Under the pieces are notes generated by a model. It did not search any database and had not been told where the DNA came from. It worked only from the letters and a program-made list of their open reading frames with translations. A stretch of 64,000 bases of DNA from Eretmocerus hayati. Lineage: Eukaryota > Arthropoda > Insecta > Hymenoptera > Aphelinidae. Within the stretch, counting starts at the first letter, position 1, and every line of letters begins with the position of its first letter. The DNA lies in assembly GCA_029851415.1 (NCBI GenBank), contig CM056742.1, forward strand, positions 99,554,976 through 99,618,975, read 5' to 3'. Shown one piece after another: positions 29,993 through 41,754 of the stretch. Position numbers and translations under genes: made by a program.

Positions 29993-32776
29993 TCATTGCG
30001 GTTGGCCATTTCCATCGTCAGAGCATTCGTCGTCATCATCTCTCCACGTCCGAGCAGCATTGATGATTGATCCCATTCCTCTCAACAATGCCGTTTCATT
30101 TAAAACATTCTTTGGAATATTATGCACGGCAAAGAAGGCGTCTGGAAATAGACAGTTTGTTGATTCTGCGAAAAGGAAAAATCAAGATTGGATAATCAAG
30201 CTCACACATACCTCTAACGCATTTGAAAAATTCAGTATTGGGAAATATTGGTTTCTTGTCATCAATTGTGCTGGACTGTTGAGCTGTATGAGACAGCACC
30301 ACTGTCTCACTCATGACTCTTCTGACATACACTCGCAAATTATCTTTTGAATCTCTATCTGAGTTGGTCGTAACAAAAATATGTTTTTTTTCTGGAATTT
30401 TTCAGTTTGATAATTCCTGTCGTGCTGAGTTCACAGAACTGCTCACAGGAAACTCGGGAATCAGTCTTACTCACCAAATTAGATCTAATATCTTGGTGAT
30501 TTAATCGAAGCTGTTCATTGAATCTATTGAACTCTTCGCAAGTCTTCAGAGGGAAGTTGAAAGTATTATACTCCTTCTTCAAATCATCGAAAGGAATGAC
30601 GATTGCCAAATCCATTAGGGGTCTCCTTTCTTTTCCGATATTGGCAACATCTTCAACGCCTGTATCTAACTTATTAAATCTTGGACTGAACTTTCTGTCA
30701 ATATACAGTACCGTGCAAAAATTCCTGAACGGGGGTATGAAATCCTCTCTTGCAAAAACGTCGATTGCTCGAGCCCAGATCAACGTAGAGGAATTTTGGA
30801 AAAAGCATCTTAAGGATGAGAAGAAATGCTAACTAATTATGGTCTTCGATTTTTCCTTCAGCCCTTTTTGGTACCTCAAATAGCTGATGTTATTTCAAAA
30901 GAACCGTTTTTACTCTATCGGCTGTAATTTGGACGCGGATAAAGATAGAGCAGTTTGGCAAAAAGCATCTTGAAGAGCGGAAAAATGCCATTTGCAACAA
31001 TTTTTCGATTATTCTTTACGTCATGTGAATAAGAGTGTGAGAGCTCTTAAAGTAGCCAGATTCTCGGATTTTCAATGAAATACGTGTAAAAATGACGAAA
31101 AACTACGGTTTTGGCTACTTTGAGAGCTCTCACACTCCTATTCACACGACGTGAAAAATAATCGAAAAATCATTGCAAATGGCATTTTTTCCGCTCTTCA
31201 AGATGCTTTTTGCAAAATTTTTCTATCTTTTTCCGCGTCCAAATTATAGCCGATAGATTAAAAACGGGTTTTTTCTCGAAATCCTTGAAATTACATCAGC
31301 TATTTGAGGTACCAAAAAGGGCTGAGAGAAAAATCGCAAACCATTAAAAGTTAGCATTTTTTCTCATCTTTAAGATGCTCTTTTCGAAATTCCTCTACGT
31401 TAATCTGGGCTCGAGTAATCGACGTTTTTGCAAGAGAGGATTTCAAACCCCCGTTCAGGAATTTTTGCACTGTACTGTATTTACTTACCGAATTCACTAT
31501 ATCACATCTCAAAGCTTTTCCAAAAACTGAAAGAAATTATCCGGGGTGATTAAGAACTAACGTTACACTGAATCATCAAAGTAATTGTCGAGATTTCCTG
31601 CATCTCACCCATAAGATCTTGCATAGTAAGTAAATGATTTGGAACATCACTAGCAAGCACCACAGGAGAGAGAGGTTCTTTAGGAACAGTCATTCCATCT
31701 TGGCCACTCATAGTTTGAGTTTGTGGTTCATCTGGAGCATTTTCATTTGGTACCATCACATTAGCTGCAAATTTTGAGAAACCATCAGGTTGTAAATAAG
31801 ATAGGGATGATATGTGGTTAACCAGTGTCAAATGGAATATTGATGAGATGATTGCATCATCCAAGAATACATCAACTTACGAGTGTTTGGAGTACTAGTG
31901 GGGAGTGGATCCTGAAGGATTGGAATTTCGCCATAAAGTAAACTCCTGACAGTTTCCTCAGACACATTCACTTCTTCAGCAATATTCGAAGCATTGAGAA
32001 GTAATCCGAAAGGATTATCGTCTCCTTCCATGGCTGTATCAATGCTCTGCTTTTCGTTCAACAATGGTGGCATTAGCATTTCACAAGATTTAGAAGCATT
32101 GGAGTCATTCGAGCTGCTTGTATCTCGATACTCTCCAGTATGCAGCAAAGACTCAGTGCTGTTTTGGTTCAGCGATTCATTTAATCCTGGTACAATCACT
32201 TCAACTTGGGATGTAACTGTTGCATCGGCATTCTGAGAGAATTTCTCTGACACATATGCAGGAATAGGCTGGATATTCTCTGGATAGTTTACACTCATCT
32301 TTACTTTTTTGCTGGTCTGCCTCTTTGGCACTTGAATTCTCTTTGGGAATGCTCTCTGGCTTACGCTTACTAACAGTTGTCCTCAAATTTTGAAAGAGGC
32401 GTATCATCAGTCCTTGAGCATCCGTATAGCTTCCTACGGAATTGAATAAGAACACTCAATATCTTTGAAACAGATGGCAATTGTACGCTGTAGAATAAGA
32501 TACTCAAAAGCTTCATAAGATTACACCTGCAAATAATTCGATCACACACTCATATCTCTGCCACTCAGCTGATGGCTCAGCTTCAGGATATTTCACAACA
32601 AAATCCTCAATTAATGAGTTGAGATCCTCAGTGAAAGGTGGAGATGGATATGCTGCTGACATAATTCCATCTTTTGCAGGTTTTACATACTTGGTTGGGA
32701 CTATTACTTGTGGGTTTTTCCAATGCAACTTTCTAGTTCTTGGCACAATAACTTGGATGATGTAATAAGTAGCCAT
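29993..32776 (-). CDS. DUF4806-type protein gene, seven inferred exons
   Basis: Exons inferred by splice signals and phase: 32776-32527, 32433-31881, 31764-31609, 31526-31489, 30690-30471, 30358-30212, 30165-29993 (stop TGA). The product is about 510 residues. The N-terminus (MATYYIIQVIVP.., AEWQRYECVIELFAG, GSYTDAQGLM) and the C-terminal block (FNFPLKTCEEFNRFNEQLR, VYVRRVMSETVV, FPNTEFFKCVR) fit the insect DUF4806 family, whose function is unknown. Phases agree at all junctions except one 1-nt shift inside exon 2, near an A6 run at about 32310, which may be a mutation or a sequence error. Exon 4 is only 38 nt. The intron between exons 4 and 5 consists almost wholly of a hairpin MITE. A CACTA-type transposase relic lies upstream on the same strand, so the gene may belong to a transposon. 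Confidence 0.62.
30706..31477. mobile_element. 772 bp hairpin MITE with TA target duplication
   Basis: Arms of about 353 and 366 bp (30706-31058 and 31112-31477) are close reverse complements around a 53 bp loop. Ends read CAGTACCGTGCAAAAATTC and GAATTTTTGCACTGTACTG. TA flanks both ends (30704-30705 and 31478-31479), as for Tc1/mariner-type elements. It lies within an intron of the DUF4806-type gene, with splice signals about 10 bp outside each end. No coding. Confidence 0.88.
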
Positions 32777-33383
32777 TATATCTGTAATCGAAATTATTCA
32801 GATGTTAAAATTCGCGCATTGGGGATGATTGTACAGATTTCAAAACACATCCATCAAAGATCGCGTTCTTTTTGGGCAGAAGCAAATATAAGATCTGGAA
32901 CACGTGTATTGAAGCGGCGAGTGCGGACATCGCGGTTTGAGGTTAGGTTGTCGTTTCCCCTGTTCCATTACACCTAAGCAATTTCTTCCCGATGTATTAC
33001 ATTATTTATTGCTTACTGTGACTTTGATGTTGCCCCCAAATTTTGAGCACGGCCGAACACGGCGTGACTGATATAAAACCTTGCTATTACGGGACTGAAG
33101 GTTTCTAGATCTGGCGCACGTGATTGGTTAGATTCTCGTGTAGCAGATCTCTGATTCGTTGATTCAAAACAAGCTTCAATATTCTCGAATTCGAAAGTAA
33201 TGACGAGAATAGATGTTTTTGGAGTGATGAATCTTTGACATATGAGTAATTAAAGTTCTGGGTAACTGGGAGTTGTAATTCAGAGAACCGAGTCATATAA
33301 ACTTAATATCATATTTATTTACCATGAGTATAAATGACTGCTTAATGTAGCATGTTGACAGCAAATGTGTCTCTAGGATCTGA
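32777..33383. other. Upstream region of the DUF4806-type gene
   Basis: About 600 bp between the first ATG of the DUF4806-type gene (reading leftward) and the transposase relic. A GGTTAGGTTG-type motif and a locally CpG-rich patch at about 32910-32960 could mark a promoter. No gene seen. Confidence 0.35.
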
Positions 33384-34860
33384 TTATAGAGCATAAATTT
33401 GGAACAATGCAACCTTGCTCGACATTTCATTCAAAGTGCATTGAATACTCCCACACTTATTTGTTGCTGTGACCTTGAATATGCCCAACTCAACGGCGAT
33501 GGTTGGATATTCATGAACTGGCTGATCGCTGATCTGCAATTTTTCTCCTACTATGTGCACCTCATCAGGATTCTCTTCAATGGATGAGCAAACCATGTCC
33601 TTGATTCTCACTAATGATTCATCTTTTAAGAGAATGACATTATTCGGCTTCTCGACAGTGAACTCAAAATTTTTGAATTTGAGTTTCTGGACCTGATAGA
33701 TATTTTCTGTCATCTCATATCTCAGGATTTCCGAATCTGTTGTGCAAGTTACTTTCTGATTATTGAACACGAGATCTCTTTCAATGTTGTTGCAAAATTG
33801 CACCAGAGGTTTGTTGCCCGATTTCAGATCATTCTTGTAATGGCCAAACTCATTCTCGAAGGGGAATGCAGTGTAATCACTGATAGGGCAATCCATGGAT
33901 TCATCATCTCCTGAGAGGTGTTCGAGGCTATGTACATTTAGAAAGATAAATTCCAAACCATATAGAACCTTAGCAGACAACACAAATCGGTGCTGGTATT
34001 GTTGAGCATGTCCCGAGTATTTTTTGTACAGATCTTTACTTCAGAAGATCCTGCAACCATCATGCACAAGCATGAAGTTGTCATATTGGTGTTGGGTCAA
34101 TACATCTTTGAGCACAAGAGGCCTTATGTAGAGCAGAAACATTATAATTCCTTTGCTGTCCATTGACTAGTATCTTCTAGACCTCTTGTTCTCCTTTGGA
34201 GCTCAGATAATACTTGAGGGGCAAGTTTGAGCAATCTCAAAGAGACTTGCATCATTTTTTCTTGAGTAAGTTGAGATTTACCTGAAAACCATATGTTAAG
34301 AAGAGATTTCATGATACTCTAGCACCCCAAATGCATGAAATCAAGCACAAATAATTCAAGTAAATTTATGGGTGGTTGGATTTTTAACAATGGACTGACA
34401 TCATTATGATGTTCTATGTTATCCAATCTTCTGAAAGATTCTTGAGTGCGCTGAGTTTCATCTCTCAAAGAATACACCCTACGGTCCTTGTACGTACTGC
34501 CTTCAACAAGGCAACGTTCACAAGCGTAGAATGCCCCATGATTTTCTATACATTTTACAAATGATCTTGCAGGTCTGTCAGAAATGAAACATTTTATTTT
34601 TACCTTATAGTGTATTTCTTCAATTGTGACTCCATTTCGGCACAAGTCATCCACTCCCCCCACAAATTCATTCAAATACAACTGGGCCGATGAAAGTTCA
34701 CTCACACCACAATAAGCTGCAATGGGGAAAGGTCTATAAGATGCTTCAGGATGGAATTCCACCCCCATCAGAGGCCACAGAGTCATAGAACTTGATTAAA
34801 AGAGGGATACTCCATCAGCATTGAATGCTAAGAGTATAATCTTGTCTGGATGCAGACTTG
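33384..34860 (-). pseudogene. CACTA/EnSpm-type transposase (Transposase_21-like), broken
   Basis: Read on the minus strand: LAFNADGVSLF then a stop then SSSMTLWPLMG at about 34850-34760; FPIAAYCGVSE, LYLNEFVGG, SDRPARSFVKCIENHGAFYA, CERCLVEG and LFVLDFMHLGC at 34786-34319; QVLSELQRRTRGLED at about 34220 and FLLYIRPLVLKDVL, in other frames, at about 34130; then NVHSLEHLSGDDESMDCPI and TAFPFENEFGHYKNDLKSGN at 33983-33384. These blocks are in the order typical of animal CACTA-like transposases (DGLPLF, PARxFLK, GCxRC, LDYMHL, FPFEN). At least one stop and several frame shifts break it. It may have introns, but none is convincing. Confidence 0.68.
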
Positions 34861-36397
34861 GATTAATCATTTCGATTAGGAAGCGGAGAACCCCAAATTA
34901 TACAAACTGAGCCTTATCAGAAGAGTTGGATGGATCAAAATCTCTGATTCGACGTCGAGACGAATCGACGTCGATCGCCCATGAGATTATTCATCTCTCG
35001 CGTCACGAAATGTCACGAATGGATTCATCTTACTGTTGGTCAATCGCTTCCAATGGTGCAAACAACCCAAAAAAGTTCACGAGATCAATCATATTCAACT
35101 GACATGAACCATGTTCGATTTAATCGACTCCAATCGGTTCCAATCGCCAACCCGCTCACTCCGCAATATGATTCAATTGCCTTCACTCCTATTCATCTAT
35201 TGCAATACGAAGTGTCGCGGAGGGAATGAATTTTTGGCCAATCGCTTCCAATGGTCAAACGCGACATTGCAGTTTATATGATGCCAATCCATCCAAATAT
35301 GTTGGAGCGACCAATCATATTTAATCGACATGGGACAAGTCCCTTTCAATCGACTTTAATCGGTTCCAATCGCGAACTCGCTCACTCCTCAATATTATTC
35401 AATCGCCTGCTTGACTTCATGCATCACGAAATGTTGCTAACAGAATGATGTTGGTTTATTGGCCAATAATTGGAAGCAATTATTGAAAGCAATCATTGCT
35501 TCCAATGGTCGAACGTGACATTGAACTTCATACAGTATAGGAATCAATCTGAATAAGTTCATACGATCAATCGTGATCAATTGCATGAACCAAGCCCGTT
35601 TGAATCGACTTCAATCGGTCTCCATTGCCAACTTGCTCCACCTCAATATTATGCAATCACCTAAAGGGCTATCCATCTCTTGCATTACTCGATGATGCGA
35701 ACGGAATAATGAGGGTATTTGCCAATCGCTTCCAATATGGCGAAGGGCGACGTTGAAATTCACGCAACTGAAATTGAGCCAGATAAGTGCATCTGATGAC
35801 CAATCATATCCGATCATAGTACATGTTCGATTCAATCGGTTTCAATCGCTGATGAGACTCTCACAATGTTGTCTGATCACCTATCAGGTTATCCACTTCC
35901 TGAAATGCGAAATGTCATGAACAGAATCGAATCACTATTGGCAAATCGCTTCCAATAGTCAAAAAAGACATTGAAATTCATGGAATAGGAATCAATATGA
36001 ATCAGTTCATGAGACCCATCATAACCATCTGACATAAACCATGTTCGGTTCAATTGACTTTAATCGGTTTCAATCCCCAAGTCGTTTACTCCGCAATGTC
36101 ATTCAATCGCGTATACGGCTATTCGTTTCTTGCATTACTTGATGACGTGAACGGAATCATGGTGGTAATGGCCAATCGCTTCCAATGGTGAAAAGAGACA
36201 TTGAACCTCATGCGAGTGAAATCTACCAAGAAAGTGCATACGATGACCAATAATATCCAATCGACATAGAACACGTTCGTTTCAATCGACTCCAATCGGT
36301 TTCAATCGCTGATAAGACTGTCACAATATGATCCAATCACCCATGAGCCTAACCACTTCCTAGAATGCGAAATGTTACGAACAGAATACAACCGCTA

Positions 36398-37172
36398 CAG
36401 GTAGCCCCCGCTATTCGTGGTTAATGCGTATAAAGAAAATGCCGCGAATACTGAAACCGCGAATACCGGGACCTTGTCCTTATGGAGAAACGGGGGTTAC
36501 GTATACACGTGGATCAGAAATTAACTAAACTAAGCTGAACATTATCTTTAAATAATCGTATCATGTAATTAGCCTCGCAGACTGATTTCATGTAGGGAAG
36601 ATACGAAAGAGCAGTGTGGTAAGTCAATTGGAGAGTTAGATGATTCACTTTGAAATCTGTCCAAGAAATCAGTCACTAGCGTGTGGGTGAAGAACTTGGT
36701 TATTTTTGAGTGGCGAGATCGACGAACGTGAATGGTCACCTTACAATCCCTGGTGAGTGGCAATTGGAAGATTCAACACGAGCCAATGCAGCAGTTTCAA
36801 TTCCTCCGAACGGCTCACAGCTTATTAACACATTTTTCAGTTGCCGAAAATGCATTATTCCAGCGTGCGGTGCCATGACTAAAATTTAGATAGGACACTA
36901 TTAATTTGACTACATATCCGATTAGTCGTATAGAGCGATAACAATACCCACATATTCTGAACGTGTAGATCCCGAAATTGTTTTTGGATGGTACATTTGA
37001 ATGGAGTCCGACTAAAATTCATTTTTTATGAGCAAAGTTGTCTCGAAAATCCAGACCCGAACCGCGAATAAGCGAGTCAGGGCACCGCGAATATCGGGGA
37101 ATGCCGCATTTGTAGAACCTCGAATGAGCGAATCCCGTGGGTACCGGGACCGCGAATAGCGGGGGCTGCCTG
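36398..37172. mobile_element. Non-autonomous pogo/Tigger-like DNA transposon, 775 bp
   Basis: Ends are inverted: CAGGTAGCCCCCGCTATTCG on the left and CGAATAGCGGGGGCTGCCTG on the right, with a further pair of GAATACCGGGACC/GGTACCGGGACC blocks inside. TA is duplicated (36396-36397 and 37173-37174). Removing the element restores the satellite unit (ACCGCTATTGG), as seen in a sister unit at about 35930. TIRs rich in CCCGCTATTCGCGG are typical of pogo/Tigger relatives. No transposase. Confidence 0.88.
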
Positions 37173-37267
37173 TATTGGTAAATCGCTCCCAATGGTCACA
37201 AGAGACATCAAACTCCATGCGATAGGAACCAATCTAAATGAGTTCATACGACGAATCGTATGCATCT

Positions 37268-37559
37268 TTTTTTTCCTCTTTTAGGGGGGAAAATGCATTA
37301 CGCACGCCGGATTCCAAGCATTTGTTGAATAGCTCGAGTATCAGCGAAGGTCTCGTCTCCACAACGAATTTGAGCGCCTCGTTGGGGATCCCATCGAGGC
37401 CTGGTGCCTTGCCATTCGTGAGTCTCTTCGCTGCGATTCGGAGTTCACTCTCTTCGAATGGTGGGATGGGCTCAGTTACTGGTCGTGGGAAGGTCAACCT
37501 TTCCTCTCCTTTAGGGAAAAAACCTTCTATCGTCCTTAGCAGGGTTGGCCTGCCAGAAC
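37268..37559 (-). mobile_element. R1-clade LINE RT fragment with 11 bp target duplication
   Basis: The minus strand encodes an RT fingers fragment (ELRIAAKRLTNGKAPGLDGIPNEAL), close to LINE copy A near 4520. A T-run at 37266-37273 (the A-tail) ends it inside the RT. The target CGTATGCATCT is duplicated at 37257-37267 and 37560-37570. It is truncated at both ends relative to the full element, yet inserted with a proper duplication. Confidence 0.8.
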
Positions 37560-39957
37560 CGTATGCATCTGACACGATACATATTCTATTTAATTGACTT
37601 AAATCGATTTCAAGCGCCAAGTCGCTTACTCCGCGCAGTATTAATCAATCGCCTATACGGCTATTCGTCTCTTGCATTACTTGATGACGCGAATGTAATG
37701 ATAGTGTGTTGGCCAATCGCTTCCAATGGTGAAGAGTGACATTGGACTGTATGCAATGATGTGATTCAAGGAGTTCATACGACCTATCATATCCAATTGA
37801 TATGAACCACTTTTGGTTTAATCGACTTTGATTGGTTTGAATCCCCAAGTCGCTCGCTCTTCGATATTATTCAATCGCTTGCGTGACTATTCACTTCATG
37901 CTTTACCAAATGTCGCAAACTGAGTGGTGGCGCTTCATTGGCCAATCGCTTCCAAAGGAAAAAATGGCATTGTACTGTGTGCGACGTGAAGTGATGTGAT
38001 TGCATTCAACTATCTTCGGAACGAGTGGAAGACGTACCAATCGACTTTCCTTAATATTATTCAACCATCCATACCACTTCTTCAACACTTGATTCACAAA
38101 ATACCACGGACAGAATGATGCCACTACCGGCCAATCGTTCTCAGATGTCAGAAGTAACATTAACCGTCGTGCAATAGAAATCAATCCAAATGATTTAATA
38201 TGACTAATGATATCCAATTGACATGAACCAAGTTCGGCCCAATCGCCTTCAATCAGTTTCAATCGCAAATTTGTTTACACCTTAGTATTATCAAATCTCC
38301 TACACGAATATTAATCCCTTGCATTACTAAATGTGGAGAATGCAATAATGGCACCGTTGGCAAATTGCTCCGAATGTTAAGAAGTGATATCAGACTGTGT
38401 GTAACGAGTATGAGCTTGATTGCATCCAACCAATCACATTTCTATCCAATTGTCATGAGTCGAATCCAGTTTGATTAATTTGAATGGCTTCAATCGACAA
38501 CTTACTCACTTTTAACTATCATTTACCGCCTCTACGGCTGATCATGCAACTTCATAGTCTTTATGCAACAGAAGTCAATCTAATAGAGTTGATCCGATGA
38601 ACCATCATCAAAAACATGAATCGAATCCGACCAATCAACTTCAATATTTTCCAATTTCCAACTCGATCACTCCTTGATATTATTCAATCGGCTATATGGG
38701 TGTTCCCCGGAGAAAGTGAACTAGTCAGCGATTGACGCCGATGGGAGTCGATTGATACGATTTTGATCCATGTCGTTTAAATATTATTGGAAAAATAAAC
38801 GCGATGACTCAGTACTCGTCAGATACTGTCTGATATCATGAGCACCCTTAGAAACGATCGACCAATAGCGACATCGTATCGTCGTTGACCATTCGTAATC
38901 AGGGACATAGGAAGCCGTGTGTACCATTCAATGCCATTGAGGAGTGAACAAGTCAGCAATTGCCGCCGATTGAAGTCAATTGGAACGATTTTGTTTCATG
39001 TCGATTGTAGTATCAGGTGAATACTGTCCAATGAAACTCCTCGCCCCTGGGAACGATTCCTCAGTAGTGGCATTGTTTCGTCGATGACTATCCGTATCTC
39101 GACAATGAATAGCCGTATGTACTATTAAATGACATTGAAGAGTGAATCAGTCAGCGATTCGGACAGATTGAAGTATATAGGAACGAATTCAACCCATGTC
39201 GATTGAATATTATTGGGACAATAGGGGCAATCGAGCGAGGAGCCCGTGAATCCTATCTTATGGCACCCTGTACCCTGAGGAACGATTCCCCAATAGCGGC
39301 ATTGTTTGGTTCATGACCATTCAATTCTCGAGGGATGAATAGCCGTATGCAGCATCAAATGATGATGAGGAGTGAATTAGTCAGCAATTGGAGCCGACTA
39401 AAAGATATTGGATTGAATTTGAACCATGTCCATTGATCTGATAGGATGGTCGAATGTCATTCTCCATCCTTAGAAACGATTAGGCAATCGTGGCACCAAT
39501 GATGTTTGCGAGGGTCCAGCGATGAAATCAATTCACGATTCCGCATTGAGAAACATTGATGCCGATGCTTCTCCTGAGTCGCCTTGGATCGGCATAAGGC
39601 CTAATTGAATTATCTCGAATTGAGTAGGATTGCTCAATTTCTATCATTTTCATACCCCACTTGGGAGAGTCCAACAGCCACACGTCGCATTGAAACAATT
39701 CGAACACTACTCATCCAATATCTTCGTTTCATATTGGGAACAGTTAGAGATACGTTGAAATAGAGTCCGATTCATTCTGATGGGATGGACTATTGGCCCA
39801 ATCGCATCGGTCTATCGGAGTGATAGGATCCCGTTCGATCCAATTCAATCCAATAGGATTTCAATTGTTTCGAATAGACTATTTTTAGCAAGGGTAGGGG
39901 TGATATATTCACTTTTTCGCTCATGATTACCTCTGATGTATTAAGCAACCTGAAATT

Positions 39958-41411
39958 TGTAACGTGAGATTTGACTCGACGTCCAACTAATTTATTTTTC
40001 GCCGAAGATCCAAATTCCCCTGCCAAATTGAGGGAACGAATGCCTGGAATCTTACCTGCGCTTCTACCGGGCTGCTGGGAAAGAGGGAGGGAACGAATAT
40101 TGATTCTCATGAAATAATAACGACCAGGAAGTTCATTTCGAACTATACTGATATATATTGTTACAGCTCTCAGAACCGCGACCAATAAATTACAACCGAA
40201 GAGGTATAGAAAGTGCGCATCAAGCGCCTATAAGATGTGTCCAACTATTCACTATGCCTCGTGGGCCACTGGAGCCATATTGGCTTCCGTACACCTTTTT
40301 CACTAATACGATCAAAGTTTCACACGCGCACTCAATTTCCCAATTTCTATGGCTCACCGGGTCGCGCGGATTCCTGGGGAGTCACCCTAGCAGATCTCGA
40401 GCCCAATCAAGGGCGAGATGTCTCAGTCTATGTCTTTGTCGAAGGGAAAAGATGGTGGATCGGGGCCAGAGAGAGAGAGAGAGTATTTCAAAGAACAAGG
40501 CAGTCGCACTCACCGTCAATCACTAACCAACTTTCCCCGTTTATTCCGTCCATGCTATTTTCCTTGTATTTCCTGGATCTCCTTGTAATATTAATGGGAT
40601 TCGTCGGGAAAAAATGGAATATAAGATGGTTCCTGGAAATCGCGAAGAAAAACTGATCCGCACTGCCCCGAGTCACTTCCAAGAATGCCCGACTTCCCTC
40701 GTCTTCTTCTTCTTCCTCGATCACCCGACGCGATCACAGAGCCCTCATTAATCAAACTAATTTCCGGGAAATTAACCCGCGAGATACGAAAGACACTGAA
40801 TCATGATGCTGGAATTTCATATAAATCCCGCGCCGACACTCCACTCGAGAGCCCCGCATTTTACCTACGTTACTGAATCGTGCCTCCACCCGTGTGACAT
40901 GCGCACTACCCGTAATAATCACGTATCTCACAGCAACTCCACCATCACGTCAGGCCACGTGCATTTAATATTACCAATTGTCTCGGTCTCTCTCACTCGC
41001 ATGATCTTCCTCACATAACCGGCTCCGTCTCTCTCATTCCACTGCAACTCTGCCTACACGAGCGTGCCGTGCGCAAAACCCTATCCCTCTCTCTCTCACT
41101 CTCCCGACGCTACGCATCCTCTGTCTCTCTCTCCCCACTTCCCGCGCGAGCCCGCCTCGTTGCCGCATGATCTTCTGCTCCCGATTCCAACGTCCAGTAA
41201 GTGCTGCCACGCCGCGCCCACTCCTGCCGTAACCTGCTATACCGACTCTCCTCCCTCTTCCTGACTCTGATATTCTGCTGACTCCCGCTGCTGCTCCGCT
41301 CGCGGCATCCACCTCGGCAAAAATATTACTCTGCATTATTACATGCTCTAGGTGCGATGGCCCGGCGCAGCAGCGGACGGTGGCGACGGTGATATCGGCG
41401 ACTCCGTCGCA
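39958..41411 (-). repeat. 3' LTR
   Basis: 1454 bp, the downstream LTR for an element read on the minus strand. It differs from the other LTR by a few substitutions (for example GAAAAACTG/GACTAACTG near 40650) and a 2 bp length change in a GA run near 40470. Confidence 0.9.
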
Positions 41412-41425
41412 TATCCCCCCACCAA
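41412..41425 (-). promoter_or_regulatory. Polypurine tract
   Basis: GGTGGGGGGATA lies directly before the 3' LTR on the minus strand; it is the expected plus-strand primer site. Confidence 0.65.
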
Positions 41426-41754
41426 GCCGGGCTACTCCCGACGGGAGTGGACCGCCTTCTCAACTCTCCACTGTCACCACCGATCCGCTTCTGCCTCGGA
41501 CCCTTAATCCAAGTCTCCTGAATGCCAACAATCCCCATGCCCTTTAATTCAGCAATTAATTATGTACATCCACACATATCATCCATTATTTCTTACGTCC
41601 TACGATTTCATGCATTCCCCTTCACCATTACTACTACTACTACTACTATTACTACTAATACTACTAATAATAATATAGATCCTTACTACATGGTCGCCAT
41701 GTCGAGGCATGCCGATCACGTCTTCGTCTTGACTGGTTCCGAACTTCAGCTCCC
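41426..41754 (-). other. Region between gag and 3' LTR where pol is missing
   Basis: Only about 330 bp, including an ACT-type microsatellite (41630-41672). A short frame at 41538-41412 may be leftover coding sequence of a lost pol, but it matches no domain that I recognise. Confidence 0.55.
41630..41672. repeat. (ACT)n/(AAT)n microsatellite
   Basis: A run of ACT triplets grading into AAT triplets. Confidence 0.9.

Larger units (their letters stand above)
34945..39950. repeat. Satellite-like array, ~195-235 bp units, with strand switch
   Basis: Units begin with a GGCCAATCGCTTCCAATGG block and contain GACATGAACCATGTTCG, TCGACTTCAATCGGTT, CACTCC.CAATATTATTCAATCGCC and TGCATTAC blocks. Starts are near 35037, 35237, 35490, 35721, 35938, 36170, 37177, 37710, 37938, 38130 and 38355. 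From about 38.7 kb the same blocks occur on the opposite strand (at about 38714, 38939, 39136 and 39368). Units are strongly diverged. A pogo-like element (36398-37172) and a LINE fragment (37268-37559) interrupt the array, and an LTR element borders its right end. Confidence 0.8.

Noticed and set aside
34945..39950. CRISPR-like array
   Set aside because: Repeats are long, diverged, without unique spacers, and the DNA is eukaryotic.
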